Shown here piece after piece: positions 52,257-60,767 of a DNA stretch of 64,000 nt. The DNA lies in contig NZ_DATJCH010000024.1 in assembly GCF_035514885.1 (NCBI RefSeq), positions 124,001 to 188,000 on the forward strand. Reading direction: 5' to 3'. This DNA comes from Albibacterium sp035514885. GTDB taxonomy: Bacteria; Bacteroidota; Bacteroidia; Sphingobacteriales; Sphingobacteriaceae. A model generated the notes under the pieces. It was not told where the DNA came from and ran no database searches. It worked only from the letters and a program-made list of their open reading frames with translations. Both the position numbers and the translations under genes were made by a program. Every line of letters starts with the position of its first letter. Positions within the stretch are counted from its first letter, which is position 1.

Positions 52257-53107
52257 GAAACGCGTTCCACAAAAAGAGGTTGATTTATTGAAGGAATAAG
52301 CTCTAGTTCTGAAGCTTTTTTAAATAGTAAGTTAACCGCTTCCCTGCCCTTGGCTCCTAAGCTTACGGAGTAATTATTTACATAGAGATCAATATGTTTA
52401 TACATTACCTTTTCATCCATTTCCTGCGCATGACTTTTAATAAAATCCAAAGCTGATTTAGGATTTTCAAAGGCATATTCAATGCTTTTTCGTATTAGCC
52501 TGTCTACAGTACTCTGAATCTTTGGATCAATACGCCTATTGATAACAATCCCTCCCAATGGGATAGGAAGACCTGTTTCTTTTTCCCAGTAATCTCCCAA
52601 GTCAATGATTTTATGCAAACCTTTATCTTGGTAGGTAAAGCGATTTTCATGGATAATAAGCCCTAAGTCAATAGTATTGTCTAACAGAGCCTGTTCTATC
52701 TCCGAGAATACTAAAATCTTTTTATTCTTAAGTTCCGGAAAGGCCAGGCCCAAAAGGAAATTGGCTGTAGTAAATTCGCCAGGTATACCTACTTTCAAAT
52801 TGTAATGTTGCCTGATATACTCTCTATCTGTAAGTTCGTTGTTTTTTGAAATAAGCAGGGGTCCTACTCCATGTCCTAAAGCGCTTCCGGCATCAAGCAG
52901 AGCATAATTGTTGATTGCATAGGCAAATGCGTGAAAGCTTAATTTGCTGATATCAGGTTCATTTTTAAAAACCTTTTTGTTAAGGGTTTCTACATCATCA
53001 AAAAAGACGTCGAAATCAATTCCCTCTGTATCAATCTTTTTATGAATTAGGGCATCAAAAATAAAGGTATCATTCGGACAAGGAGAAAAGCCAAGACTTA
53101 GTTTCAT
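52253..53107 (-). CDS. mqnD: 1,4-dihydroxy-6-naphthoate synthase
   Basis: A 284-residue periplasmic-binding-fold enzyme that acts late in the futalosine pathway to menaquinone. Motifs are LGFSPCPNDTFIFDALIH, the SKLSFHAFAYAI loop, GPLLISKN, VGIPGEFTTANFLLGLAFP, DLGLIIHENRFTYQD and PLGGIVINRR. The length is normal. It sits next to mqnB on the same strand, so both belong to the same route to menaquinone rather than the classical Men pathway. Confidence 0.93.
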   Translation of the reverse strand: MKLSLGFSPCPNDTFIFDALIHKKIDTEGIDFDVFFDDVETLNKKVFKNEPDISKLSFHAFAYAINNYALLDAGSALGHGVGPLLISKNNELTDREYIRQHYNLKVGIPGEFTTANFLLGLAFPELKNKKILVFSEIEQALLDNTIDLGLIIHENRFTYQDKGLHKIIDLGDYWEKETGLPIPLGGIVINRRIDPKIQSTVDRLIRKSIEYAFENPKSALDFIKSHAQEMDEKVMYKHIDLYVNNYSVSLGAKGREAVNLLFKKASELELIPSINQPLFVERVS

Positions 53108-53201
53108 GGATAAAAATTTGTAAACAAAAATACTAATCTTTCAATAAACTCAAATCAGGAGTAGCCAAACAAAAGCAGGATGATTTAATTTTAAAGTTAA
53201 T

Positions 53202-53834
53202 TTACAAGAAAAACTCAGAGTCAAATGATATAAGCCAATCGTTCAGATTCTTTATGGCTAACCCCACTTGCCAATTTGAACGATTTCTTTTTTCAACCAA
53301 ATTTGAAATGCTCCGCACCTGTATGCAACTTATACCTTCTCTTTGGGCCGCATAGAATACCGCAGCACCTTCCATGCTTTCTGTTTCAGGCTTTAACCGT
53401 TTAGAAACCGTATCGATGCTATTAGTATTGCCATGGACTGTATTGACAGTTATTCCTTTTACCTCTCGCAACGACGAGATGGAATGGTATTTCATAAACA
53501 ATGCAGCATTCTCATGATAGGCGCTGTTTCCGAAGCCCATTTCATCAATAGACAAAAAGTTATTTGCATCTTCGGCTCCTAACTCACTGAAGGTATCACT
53601 TTTTACCCGCACTACAGTACCTAATTGCAAGTCCGGATCAAAGCTACCAGCAATCCCAACATTGAGTAAAGCATCGTATTTAGTTGATAGAAGTTTTTTC
53701 CCTAACTCATAAGACGTCGCAACCATACCTACCCCTCCAATAAGTATATCAACGGTATCAGGTTTTGATCTGATGAACTCCAAATAAGGTTCGATTTCCA
53801 GCTTGGTTGCAGCAACAATAAGTAGCTTCATCAT
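53202..53834 (-). CDS. mqnB: Futalosine hydrolase
   Basis: A 210-residue nucleoside hydrolase of the MTAN/PNP fold that frees hypoxanthine from futalosine. Motifs are ILIGGVGMVATSYELGKKL, ALLNVGIAGSFDPDLQLGT, the catalytic TESMEGAAVFYAAQREGI, and SNLVEKRNRSNWQVG. Two ATGs lie in tandem (53834 and 53831); either fits. It lies upstream of mqnD on the same strand with a gap of about 94 bases and is divergent from the PTPS gene. Confidence 0.92.
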   Translation of the reverse strand: MMKLLIVAATKLEIEPYLEFIRSKPDTVDILIGGVGMVATSYELGKKLLSTKYDALLNVGIAGSFDPDLQLGTVVRVKSDTFSELGAEDANNFLSIDEMGFGNSAYHENAALFMKYHSISSLREVKGITVNTVHGNTNSIDTVSKRLKPETESMEGAAVFYAAQREGISCIQVRSISNLVEKRNRSNWQVGLAIKNLNDWLISFDSEFFL

Positions 53835-53875
53835 TTCGTATTTTTAACGAAGGTACAATTAATAGGAGAATGTAT

Positions 53876-53883
53876 TATCTTTG
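53876..53883 (+). promoter_or_regulatory. -7 element of the QueD/PTPS gene
   Basis: TATCTTTG is a perfect TAnnTTTG and ends 6 bases before the ATG at 53890, so the message should begin at or beside the start codon. No exact -33 TTG. Confidence 0.5.
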
Positions 53884-53889
53884 TGCACT

Positions 53890-54303
53890 ATGATTTATAT
53901 AACAAGAAGAGAGCGCTTTTCTGCAGCCCATAAATTAGCGAGAAATGATTGGAACGAAGATCAAAATTTAAAGGTCTTTGGGAAATGCGCTAACCCCAAC
54001 TGGCATGGCCATAATTACGAACTTTTTGTAACAGTTAAGGGAGAAATTGACCCTGAGACAGGATTCTTAATTGATTTAAGAGTGCTAAAAGCAATAATTC
54101 AAGAAGAAGTAATTGAGAAATTAGATCATATGAACATCAATCTTGATGTCGATTTCATGCAAGGTAAAATGGCTTCAACAGAAATGATTGCTATCGAAAT
54201 TTTTAAGCGCATGGCACCAAGGATTGAAGAGCAAGGAGCCCAACTTCATTGTATCAAACTTTGTGAAACAGAAAATAACTTTGTTGAGTATTTTGGGAAT
54301 TAA
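53890..54303 (+). CDS. queD: 6-pyruvoyl/6-carboxy-tetrahydropterin synthase family enzyme
   Basis: A 137-residue T-fold enzyme. Zinc histidines lie in FSAAHKL and WHGHNYE, the catalytic Cys in GKCANPNWHGHNY, the DH pair in KLDHMNINLD, and the Glu in CETENN. The spacing CxxxxxHGH is that of eukaryotic PTPS; typical E. coli QueD has CxxxHGH. The product could therefore be 6-carboxytetrahydropterin for queuosine, or a tetrahydropterin. The start at 53890 is chosen over the TTG at 53881 because the promoter element covers the TTG. folE, which makes the substrate, follows 33 bases later. Confidence 0.85.
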   Translation: MIYITRRERFSAAHKLARNDWNEDQNLKVFGKCANPNWHGHNYELFVTVKGEIDPETGFLIDLRVLKAIIQEEVIEKLDHMNINLDVDFMQGKMASTEMIAIEIFKRMAPRIEEQGAQLHCIKLCETENNFVEYFGN

Positions 54304-54336
54304 TATAATTGGTGTCTCAAAGCAATTAAACATTAA

Positions 54337-54975
54337 ATGAATAAAACAGATAAACCACCATTTGATCCTGAATTGCTCGATGGTTATGTAAAGATTGATC
54401 AATATAACAGAGATTCTGTAAATCGTATTGCTGATCATTATGGAGATATCTTGAAAGCACTTGGCGAAGATCCAGCCCGAGAAGGGCTTCTTAAGACACC
54501 CGAACGTGTTGCAAAATCATTACATTTTTTAACTCATGGTTACGACATCAATCCTGCAGAGATTTTAAAAAGTGCAATGTTTAAAGAAGAATATAGCCAA
54601 ATGGTTGTAGTCAAAGATATTGAGGTATATTCTTTATGTGAGCATCATATGTTGCCATTTTTCGGAAAAGCCCATATTGCATATATTCCTGATGGACAAA
54701 TTGTAGGGTTAAGTAAAATACCAAGAGTTGTTGACGCCTTTGCCAGAAGATTACAAGTACAAGAGCGTTTAACCAATGAAATTCGTGATTGCATCCATGA
54801 TACTTTAAAACCTTTGGGTGTAGCAGTAGTTATTGAATGCAGGCATTTGTGTATGGCTATGCGAGGAGTTCAAAAACAGAACTCTGTTACAACTACATCT
54901 GCTTTTACAGGCGAATTTGCTCAAGAAAGGACTCGTAACGAATTCTTACGACTAATTACAGCTAATTTAGATTAA
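54337..54975 (+). CDS. folE: GTP cyclohydrolase I
   Basis: A 212-residue type IA enzyme that converts GTP to dihydroneopterin triphosphate. Zinc ligands are the Cys and His in YSLCEHHMLPFFGKAHIAY and the Cys in ECRHLCMAMRGVQK; also QERLTNEI and TTTSAFTGEF near the end. The N-terminus has LGEDPAREGLLKTPERVAKS. It supplies the substrate for the preceding queD-like enzyme as well as for folate. fabD follows 30 bases later. Confidence 0.97.
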   Translation: MNKTDKPPFDPELLDGYVKIDQYNRDSVNRIADHYGDILKALGEDPAREGLLKTPERVAKSLHFLTHGYDINPAEILKSAMFKEEYSQMVVVKDIEVYSLCEHHMLPFFGKAHIAYIPDGQIVGLSKIPRVVDAFARRLQVQERLTNEIRDCIHDTLKPLGVAVVIECRHLCMAMRGVQKQNSVTTTSAFTGEFAQERTRNEFLRLITANLD

Positions 54976-55005
54976 TAATATCCTTCTTAAATAAAAATAT
55001 TAATA

Positions 55006-55890
55006 ATGAAGAATGCATATCTTTTTCCCGGGCAGGGTGCTCAGTTTGTAGGCATGGGTTTAGATGTTTACAATTATAATAACGAAAGTAGAGAGTTATT
55101 TGAGAGAGCGAATGAAATTCTTGGTTTTCGTATTACAGATGTTATGTTTAACGGTAGTGAAGAAGATCTTAAACAAACAAATGTAACTCAACCGGCTATA
55201 TTTTTACATTCTGTAGTTTTAGCACAGGCTTTAGGTGATAGCTTTAACCCTCAGATGGTTGCTGGTCATTCATTAGGTGAGTTTTCCGCATTAGTAGCAG
55301 TAGGGGTACTTGATTTTGAGTCCGGACTAAAATTAGTTTCAGCAAGAGCCAATGCCATGCAAAAAGCTTGTGAGATCAGGCCTTCTACTATGGCTGCTGT
55401 ACTTGGTTTGGATGATTTCACTGTAGAAGATGTTTGTCAGCGTATAAGTGATGTGGTTGTACCTGCTAATTACAATTGCCCAGGTCAATTAGTGATTTCA
55501 GGTACAATTGAAGGGATAGATCGTGCTTGCGAGCTTTTAATTGAAGCGGGAGCAAAACGTGTCTTAAAGCTGAATGTTGGCGGGGCTTTTCATTCACCAC
55601 TGATGGAACTTGCTCGTGTTGAGCTTCAATCTGCGATTGATTCCACTACATTTAACAAGCCTCTTTGTCCGGTTTATCAGAATATTGATGCAAAGGCACA
55701 TATAGATCCTGAACAAATCAAAATAAATCTAATAGAGCAACTCACAGGATCTGTAAAATGGTCGCAGATAATGCAAGCTATGATTGAAGATGGAGCTACC
55801 TCTTTTATAGAGGTTGGTCCGGGCAATGTACTTCAGGGGTTAGTCAAAAAGGTTGATCGAAAGATGGAAACATCTGCTGCTAAGCTATAA
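55006..55890 (+). CDS. fabD: Malonyl-CoA:ACP transacylase
   Basis: A 294-residue FabD that loads malonyl onto ACP for fatty acid elongation. Motifs are FPGQGAQFVGMG at the start, the nucleophile elbow VAGHSLGEFSALVA with catalytic Ser, ARANAMQKAC with the conserved Arg, VSGTIEGIDRACELL, and GGAFHSPLM with the catalytic His. Length and order are normal. It ends an apparent queD-folE-fabD operon and is followed by a terminator. Confidence 0.96.
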   Translation: MKNAYLFPGQGAQFVGMGLDVYNYNNESRELFERANEILGFRITDVMFNGSEEDLKQTNVTQPAIFLHSVVLAQALGDSFNPQMVAGHSLGEFSALVAVGVLDFESGLKLVSARANAMQKACEIRPSTMAAVLGLDDFTVEDVCQRISDVVVPANYNCPGQLVISGTIEGIDRACELLIEAGAKRVLKLNVGGAFHSPLMELARVELQSAIDSTTFNKPLCPVYQNIDAKAHIDPEQIKINLIEQLTGSVKWSQIMQAMIEDGATSFIEVGPGNVLQGLVKKVDRKMETSAAKL

Positions 55891-55906
55891 AGGCTCCCTC
55901 TTATAG

Positions 55907-55941
55907 AAAACCCCATAGATTGAAAAGCTGTGGGGTTTTTT
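55907..55941 (+). terminator. Terminator after fabD
   Basis: AAAACCCCATAG (55907-55918) and CTGTGGGGTTTT (55928-55939) form a GC-rich stem with a 9-base loop and one G-U-like mismatch (A-T rich ends), followed by a T run. Confidence 0.8.
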
Positions 55942-55964
55942 ATTACTTTTACGTAAGCTGATTT

Positions 55965-58900
55965 ATGAATTTGAGTAATACATTAAAGATACGTATTTTA
56001 CTTCTCCTCCTAACCCTGTGTTTTGCTGGAACAGCTATTACTGTAAGGCTCACCTACCAGGAAAAAGAAATCCTCCTCATCGATGGACATAAGGTTGAGG
56101 AAAACTTACATAAAAAGGAAGCAATTGTTAAGGAGTTCTTAAATGATAAGGCCTTATTTGAAAGAATCAGAAATATTGACGACGATCCTGAATTTAAGAA
56201 ATACATTATTGAATCATTCGGTGAGGAGAAAGATATATACATATATGCATACTCAAACAATGATTTAGTTTTCTGGGGGTCAGAACAAATCGTTCCTCGA
56301 TCTGATGCGGGCATCTCTGAGGGAAGCAGTATTATAACATGGGATAATGGCTGGTACGAATCTTATAAAAAGAGTTCAGGTGGTTTCTCTGTGGTTTGTC
56401 TTATTCCTATCAAATCAAACTATCCAATTACAAATCGTTATTTAAACAATGATTTTTCGCAAGACCTTATCAAATCACCTAATTTAGAGGTTGCAAATTT
56501 TAACGATATTTCGGTTTATAATCTGCGCAATAGCGATGGCACTTATTTGCTTTCCTTAAAACTTAGGACAAATAATTTTAAAACATTTTATTCAACTATT
56601 GAATTGATAATGTGGCTTTTAGCAGGGCTGACATTTACGATATTTATTAATAACCTATGTTTGTGGATTGCTAAAAAAGGATGGGTAAAACTGTCTGTTT
56701 TAACCTTTGCTTTATTTCTGATGTCTTTCAGATATGTTGGGGTTGAAACCCAATGGTTGGCAGACAATTTCTTCTCCGGTTTTTTTGATCCAAGGGTTTA
56801 TGCTTCCAGCTTCATACTTCCTTCTTTAGGCTCCCTCATACTGCATATCATTTCGGCAACATGGCTTATCTGTTATATTTATCATTGCCGCTCCGAGCTT
56901 AAGATAGTCGGAAAGACATCTTCTAAAGTTATTCAATTTGCAGTGTATTTCCTTTCTGCGATTCTGCTATATTACCTATGTGACATTGCAATTAATATTT
57001 TTAAAAGTCTGATAATAGACTCAAGTATAAGCTTTGAGGTTAATAATTTATTGAATTTAAATATTTACAGCTGGGTGGGCATTCTGCTGCTGTGCATGGT
57101 TGTATTTATACTTTATTTGGCAATAGAAATATTGTTTGCCGTTATTGAAGGACTCGGCCTGTCGAAAAAATCACAATTAATATGGTTTATAGTAACTGTA
57201 CTGGTTTGTTGTTTAATCAAAGGTCTGTTTGGTGGAATTTCTGTTTCTTTTGGTCTATTTATAATAATTATCTTCATCAAAGGCTGGTATGCGAGTCCGG
57301 ATAAAGGATTTAACTTAGCAGCCTATGTTGCTCTCCTTTTTTTATTTGCTGGAATTGCATCTCTTAAACAAAGCAAGTACCAAGAAAAAAAGCAACAGAA
57401 TAATCAGCTCTTTGCTTTGCAGGAACTAGAGTCTTCAGAAGATCCAAATGCTGTGTTGCTTTTTCTAGAAATAGAGAAGGAAATTGTTAATGACGAAGCA
57501 TTATTAGATTATTTTAAATATCCTGGATATCAAAACCCAACATTATTAAAAGAAGAATTAAGAAAAACCTATTTCAGCGGTTATTTGGCAAAATATGATC
57601 TTAGTGCCTATATATTAAATACGGATAGTTCAAAAAATACGGAAATAGCGCTCGCAAGATTATCGTATTTTAAAGATAAAGTAATAAGTGGTTCGCGAAA
57701 GGTCTCTGCTAATTTCTATCGTTTAAATAATAACATCGGATATATTAATTATTTCGCTTTACTTCCTATAGAAATAAACGACGAGTTGGTTGGTACCTAT
57801 GTGATTGAACTTAAAAACAGATCATTAGGACGATATGTATCCTCGCCCGAAATTCTTTTTAGTGGTACAATAGATAGTCAGGATGACTATGAAAACTACT
57901 CTTATGTCTATTATCAGAATGGTGAACTAAAGGGGCAGCAAGGAAGTTTCGTATATCCGGTAGAGCCTTTATTTCACCCTTCTAGTGTCCGTCAATATGT
58001 TTGGTTTAATGACAATGGAGCTTATAATCATATTGCATACCGGCCAAACCAAGCAGATTTACTTATTATAAGTGCTAAAACTCAAAGCAGCTGGGAACAG
58101 CTTGCATCCTTGTCTTTTTTATTTTTGGTGTTTTTGTTCTTCTCTATCGTTATCTACAGTATCCGATGGATATTTGTTACATTAAACGATTACGATTTTA
58201 ACCTTCGGAACCTGCGATGGTCATTAATGATTTTACAGAATCGCATACTTTATAGTACAAGGATACAGGCCTTTGTTGTATTCGCGGTAGTAGGAACTCT
58301 GTTTATTGCTGGTATAATAACTTTCTTTAGTCTGAATAATCAATATAGTATTCAACAGGAGAAAGCAGCAACCAAACAAATAAGTCAGATTGCCCGAGGG
58401 TTAGAAATGCGCTTATCACAAAATTCTGGAAATATAGAAGAATTGGAGAACGAACAACAGTTTAAAGACGCTTCGGAGATAAATGCCTCCGATCTTAACC
58501 TGTACAATAATAAAGGTGAGTTGATTTACAGTACCCAGGGTAAGATATATGATTTAGGTCTCATATCAAGATTTATGAATGCCAATGCCTGGTTAAATCT
58601 GAATGATTATTCTCGTGAAGAGTTCTTCCAACGAGAGAGAATTGGCGGGCTAGAGTATCTTGTATCCTATGCTCCCTTAAAAAATGATAATAATGAAACC
58701 ATTGCCTATGCAAGTCTTCCCTATTTTTCTAATCAAAAGGAGTTAGATCAGCAAGTAGGCTTGCTATTAAATACAATTATTAACATATACGCATTAGTGC
58801 TGGTTGCTCTGGGACTATTTGCTGTATTTATTGCAAATAAAATTACATCACCACTTACTCTTGTACAAAGAAGCCTGGCTCGTACTACGATTGGTAAGAA

Positions 58901-59696
58901 GAATGAGCCTATCTTTTGGAAGCGCAACGATGAAATAGGCTCCCTTATCAAAGAATATAATAATATGATTGTAGCTCTTGATAACAGTGCCAATAGGATT
59001 ATGCGATCCGAGCGCGAATCTGCCTGGAGAGAAATGGCTAAGCAAGTGGCTCATGAAATCAAAAACCCGTTAACTCCTTTACGTTTGGGTGTACAGTTAT
59101 TAGAACGCTCATGGCGAGAAAAAGACCCTCGCTTTGATGAAAAGTTTGAACGCTTTAGTAAATCTTTCATTGAACAAATAGAAAGTCTGGATCATATTGC
59201 TTCTGAATTCTCTAATTTTGCTAAAATGCCGGATACCAAGCTGGATGATGTTGAAATCATAGATGTAATTGAACAAGCAATAAGTATCTATAGTAATGAT
59301 TCGCAACTCTCTATAAAACTGGAGGTTTACGTTGATAAAACAATAATTGTACATGGCGACAGAGATCAGTTATTGCGAACTTTTAATAATCTGATCAAGA
59401 ATGGAATTGAAGCCAGAATACATCATAAAAAAAGTACAATTATAATTACAGTAAAACCCCATTCAGTTGATTATATTTTAATATCCATTCAGGATTATGG
59501 GAAGGGTATTGATGAGATTGTTAGATCAAAGATATTTCAGCCTAACTTTACAACCAAGAGTTCCGGAACTGGCCTGGGTCTAGCTTTTGTAAAGCAAACG
59601 GTCGAAAGCATGAATGGAACTATTAGTTTCAAAACGGAAAGATCAAAAGGGACAACCTTCTTTATTCTATTGCCGTTAAAAACCAGAAGTAAATAA
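55965..59696 (+). CDS. Very large NtrY-like sensor histidine kinase
   Basis: A 1243-residue membrane kinase. It has an N-terminal helix (ILLLLLTLCFAGTAITV), a periplasmic region, a cluster of about eight helices (about residues 215-455), a second soluble domain, another pair of helices (about 710-780), and a C-terminal HAMP-like and kinase part with H-box MAKQVAHEIKNPLTPLRL, N-box NNLIKNGIEARI, G1 IQDYGKGIDE and G2 SSGTGLGLAFVKQTVES. The H-box resembles NtrY. No response regulator is adjacent. It converges on the coiled-coil gene with a 4-base gap. Confidence 0.9.
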   Translation: MNLSNTLKIRILLLLLTLCFAGTAITVRLTYQEKEILLIDGHKVEENLHKKEAIVKEFLNDKALFERIRNIDDDPEFKKYIIESFGEEKDIYIYAYSNNDLVFWGSEQIVPRSDAGISEGSSIITWDNGWYESYKKSSGGFSVVCLIPIKSNYPITNRYLNNDFSQDLIKSPNLEVANFNDISVYNLRNSDGTYLLSLKLRTNNFKTFYSTIELIMWLLAGLTFTIFINNLCLWIAKKGWVKLSVLTFALFLMSFRYVGVETQWLADNFFSGFFDPRVYASSFILPSLGSLILHIISATWLICYIYHCRSELKIVGKTSSKVIQFAVYFLSAILLYYLCDIAINIFKSLIIDSSISFEVNNLLNLNIYSWVGILLLCMVVFILYLAIEILFAVIEGLGLSKKSQLIWFIVTVLVCCLIKGLFGGISVSFGLFIIIIFIKGWYASPDKGFNLAAYVALLFLFAGIASLKQSKYQEKKQQNNQLFALQELESSEDPNAVLLFLEIEKEIVNDEALLDYFKYPGYQNPTLLKEELRKTYFSGYLAKYDLSAYILNTDSSKNTEIALARLSYFKDKVISGSRKVSANFYRLNNNIGYINYFALLPIEINDELVGTYVIELKNRSLGRYVSSPEILFSGTIDSQDDYENYSYVYYQNGELKGQQGSFVYPVEPLFHPSSVRQYVWFNDNGAYNHIAYRPNQADLLIISAKTQSSWEQLASLSFLFLVFLFFSIVIYSIRWIFVTLNDYDFNLRNLRWSLMILQNRILYSTRIQAFVVFAVVGTLFIAGIITFFSLNNQYSIQQEKAATKQISQIARGLEMRLSQNSGNIEELENEQQFKDASEINASDLNLYNNKGELIYSTQGKIYDLGLISRFMNANAWLNLNDYSREEFFQRERIGGLEYLVSYAPLKNDNNETIAYASLPYFSNQKELDQQVGLLLNTIINIYALVLVALGLFAVFIANKITSPLTLVQRSLARTTIGKKNEPIFWKRNDEIGSLIKEYNNMIVALDNSANRIMRSERESAWREMAKQVAHEIKNPLTPLRLGVQLLERSWREKDPRFDEKFERFSKSFIEQIESLDHIASEFSNFAKMPDTKLDDVEIIDVIEQAISIYSNDSQLSIKLEVYVDKTIIVHGDRDQLLRTFNNLIKNGIEARIHHKKSTIIITVKPHSVDYILISIQDYGKGIDEIVRSKIFQPNFTTKSSGTGLGLAFVKQTVESMNGTISFKTERSKGTTFFILLPLKTRSK

Positions 59697-59700
59697 TTGC

Positions 59701-60636
59701 TTACTTTAAAGTAATGGTTGACCGTCCCATGGTACTCTCATTCGTATACAAGATGACAGTATAGGAGCCTTTTTTGAATTTATAATCGATTGGAGACCAA
59801 TCAAAAGTATATTGCTTGCCATCGTTCTTGAAGTCTATTTCTTTCATATCAGTATACTGAATCTCCTCATTGTTTACTTCAAATACATTACCGTTTGTAA
59901 TAAGATTACCACTGGGTTCAGTAATCCGTAAGTAAATAGTATGTTTGCCAACTTTCGTTAAGGTATTATCTGCAAGGGTAAAGGCAATTTGCAATCGATC
60001 AATGCGCGAAGCTTTACTTTCTATATTTACCCGATCTTCACTTCTAACTCGGAGAGCATTGATGTTTATCTCTGATATTTTTAGATGCGAAGCTATTTTA
60101 ATCATTTCCTGTAGCTTTGCCTTATCTTCTTCCAATGAACTAGCACGTTTGTTTACCGTGTTTACAGATTCTTTTAGTTGGTCTCTCTCATTTTTGAGCA
60201 AATTGATTTCTTCTCGAAGGTCTTTCAGATCATTACTGTATCTTTCAACTACAGCTCTTAATTTCTGTATCTCTTGCTGTGCATGCTGCAACTCTTCTGG
60301 GCTAATTTCAGCATGCTGATTAATTTTGCTTCGTAAATCTGCAATTAAAATACGCGCTGAATCATGCTCTAATTTAAAATTAGCAGCCAAATCAATGTTT
60401 TCGCCTGTTACCCTATTTAGTTCAGCTTCTATCCGATCAACTTCAATTTCCAGTTGATTCTTTTGAGAATTCAATACTTCTACCTGATTGCCTAAGTTCT
60501 TGTATCGAACAGCATAATATATATTAGTAGCCAATAGGGCAGCTATGGCAATTATAAAAAAATAAATTTTGCTAGATGGCTTTGCCTTTTCGATTTGTGG
60601 ATCATCACCACCTAAGCCGCCATTTTCTATATCCAT
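59701..60636 (-). CDS. Single-pass membrane protein with long coiled coil, unknown
   Basis: A 311-residue protein. A charged cytoplasmic lead is followed by one transmembrane helix (IYFFIIAIAALLATNIYYAV, about residues 24-43), a coiled coil from about 46 to 180 (LNSQKNQLEIEVDRIEAEL, LREEINLLKNERDQL) and a beta-rich C-terminal domain (about 200-311, YTFDWSPIDYKFKKGSYTV). I do not recognise a family with a defined function. The shape suggests a periplasmic rod or tether. It meets the large kinase gene tail to tail. Confidence 0.75.
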   Translation of the reverse strand: MDIENGGLGGDDPQIEKAKPSSKIYFFIIAIAALLATNIYYAVRYKNLGNQVEVLNSQKNQLEIEVDRIEAELNRVTGENIDLAANFKLEHDSARILIADLRSKINQHAEISPEELQHAQQEIQKLRAVVERYSNDLKDLREEINLLKNERDQLKESVNTVNKRASSLEEDKAKLQEMIKIASHLKISEININALRVRSEDRVNIESKASRIDRLQIAFTLADNTLTKVGKHTIYLRITEPSGNLITNGNVFEVNNEEIQYTDMKEIDFKNDGKQYTFDWSPIDYKFKKGSYTVILYTNESTMGRSTITLK

Positions 60637-60767
60637 TTGTATGGTTCGTAAACTTGTATGCTCATAATAAACCTATTGCAAAGCAATTATTGTTCCAAAT
60701 TTAATTTACTTTAATGCTCGTTAAATTATTACGGTTACCTATCTTTATCGCCGGTAGAAAAGTGATT

